Positions 6,558 to 6,850 of a DNA stretch of 6,850 nucleotides are shown one piece after another. Each line of letters opens with the position of its first letter. Positions within the stretch are counted from its first letter, which is position 1. The DNA is from Acidobacteriota bacterium. Its GTDB lineage: Bacteria > Acidobacteriota > UBA6911 > JACQSX01. The DNA lies in contig JACQGG010000188.1 of the NCBI GenBank assembly GCA_016199665.1, positions 1 to 6,850 of the forward strand, read 5' to 3'. The translations under genes were made by a program, and so were the position numbers. Below the pieces are notes generated by a model that saw only the letters and a list, made by a program, of their open reading frames with translations, searched no databases and was not told the origin of the DNA.

Positions 6558-6850
6558 GTAGCCGGGGGCGTAAGCCCCCCAGCCGCGCAGCGGCGAACGA
6601 ATTGTAGCCGGGGGCGTAAGCCCCCCAGCCGCGCAGCGGCGATCGAATTGTAGCCGGGGGCGTAAGCCCCCGGACAGGCGCAACGCCATTACAAGCCGCG
6701 CAGCGGCGCCAGAATCGTAGCCGGGGGCGTGAGCCCCCCAGCCGCGCAGCGGCGAAAGAATCGTAGCCGGGGGTGTGAGCCCCCGGACAGGCGCAACGCC
6801 ATTACAAGCCGCGTAGCGGCGCCAGAATCGTAGCCGGGGGCGTAAGCCCC

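Larger units (their letters stand above)
6332..6850 (+). repeat. REP-like palindromic repeat array with 46-bp and 67-bp units
   Basis: Head-to-tail units, all in one orientation, begin at 6332 (decayed), 6378, 6445, 6512, 6558, 6604, 6650, 6717, 6763 and 6830. The last is cut by the window edge. Lengths in order are 46, 67, 67, 46, 46, 46, 67, 46 and 67, then a partial. Each intact unit opens with GTAG directly followed by a GC-rich hairpin (CCGGGGGC, loop GTAA or GTGA, then GCCCCC). Each full unit ends with a second hairpin (GCCGC, loop GCA or GTA, GCGGC) and an AT-richer spacer of about 8 bases. A GTAG tetranucleotide at the foot of a hairpin is the known layout of REP elements recognised by RAYT/TnpA-REP Y1 transposases; applying that here is inference. 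No RAYT gene lies in the window. Because the array follows an operon on the same strand, it may also terminate or protect the transcript. Confidence 0.85.

Noticed and set aside
6417..6689. 90-codon open frame on the - strand within the repeat array
   Set aside because: It is only the translated repeat units. Unit lengths of 46 and 67 are both 1 more than a multiple of 3, so each unit is read in a new frame, which no maintained coding sequence would show.
6332..6850. CRISPR array
   Set aside because: The sequence between conserved parts is itself repeated from unit to unit, so there are no unique spacers, and no cas gene is present.

Overview
The window reads as a piece of a GC-rich Gram-negative chromosome, most likely an acidobacterium. 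The main reason is a pair of large Oar-like outer-membrane receptors, each ending in the beta-barrel terminal phenylalanine. The complete one carries an N-terminal carboxypeptidase-regulatory-like domain. This receptor type is heavily expanded in Acidobacteriota, but the phylum is an inference and no marker gene is present.

Layout, all on the + strand: (1) bases 2-1246 are the C-terminal 414 residues of one receptor, whose start lies off the left edge. (2) After only 20 bases comes a 564-residue protein (1267-2961). It has an N-terminal membrane segment and a body that resembles, at motif level, the M29 aminopeptidase / 2,5-dihydroxypyridine dioxygenase superfamily. (3) After 68 bases containing a possible stem-loop comes a complete 1051-residue receptor (3030-6185), a paralogue of the first. 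The tight spacing and shared strand suggest one operon: receptor, envelope-anchored enzyme-like protein, receptor. A plausible reading is that the receptors move a substrate across the outer membrane and the middle protein acts on it in the periplasm. The substrate is not visible from sequence.

(4) Bases 6186-6331 hold no gene, only two imperfect inverted repeats. (5) From 6332 to the right edge runs a head-to-tail array of palindromic repeats in two unit sizes, 46 and 67 bp. They differ by a 21-bp hairpin module. Every intact unit starts with GTAG directly at the foot of a GC-rich hairpin, the layout known for REP elements mobilised by RAYT (Y1, IS200/IS605-like) transposases. Read on the strand of the operon, the hairpin loop is GUAA or GUGA, always of the GNRA class. 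This array is the most unusual part of the window.
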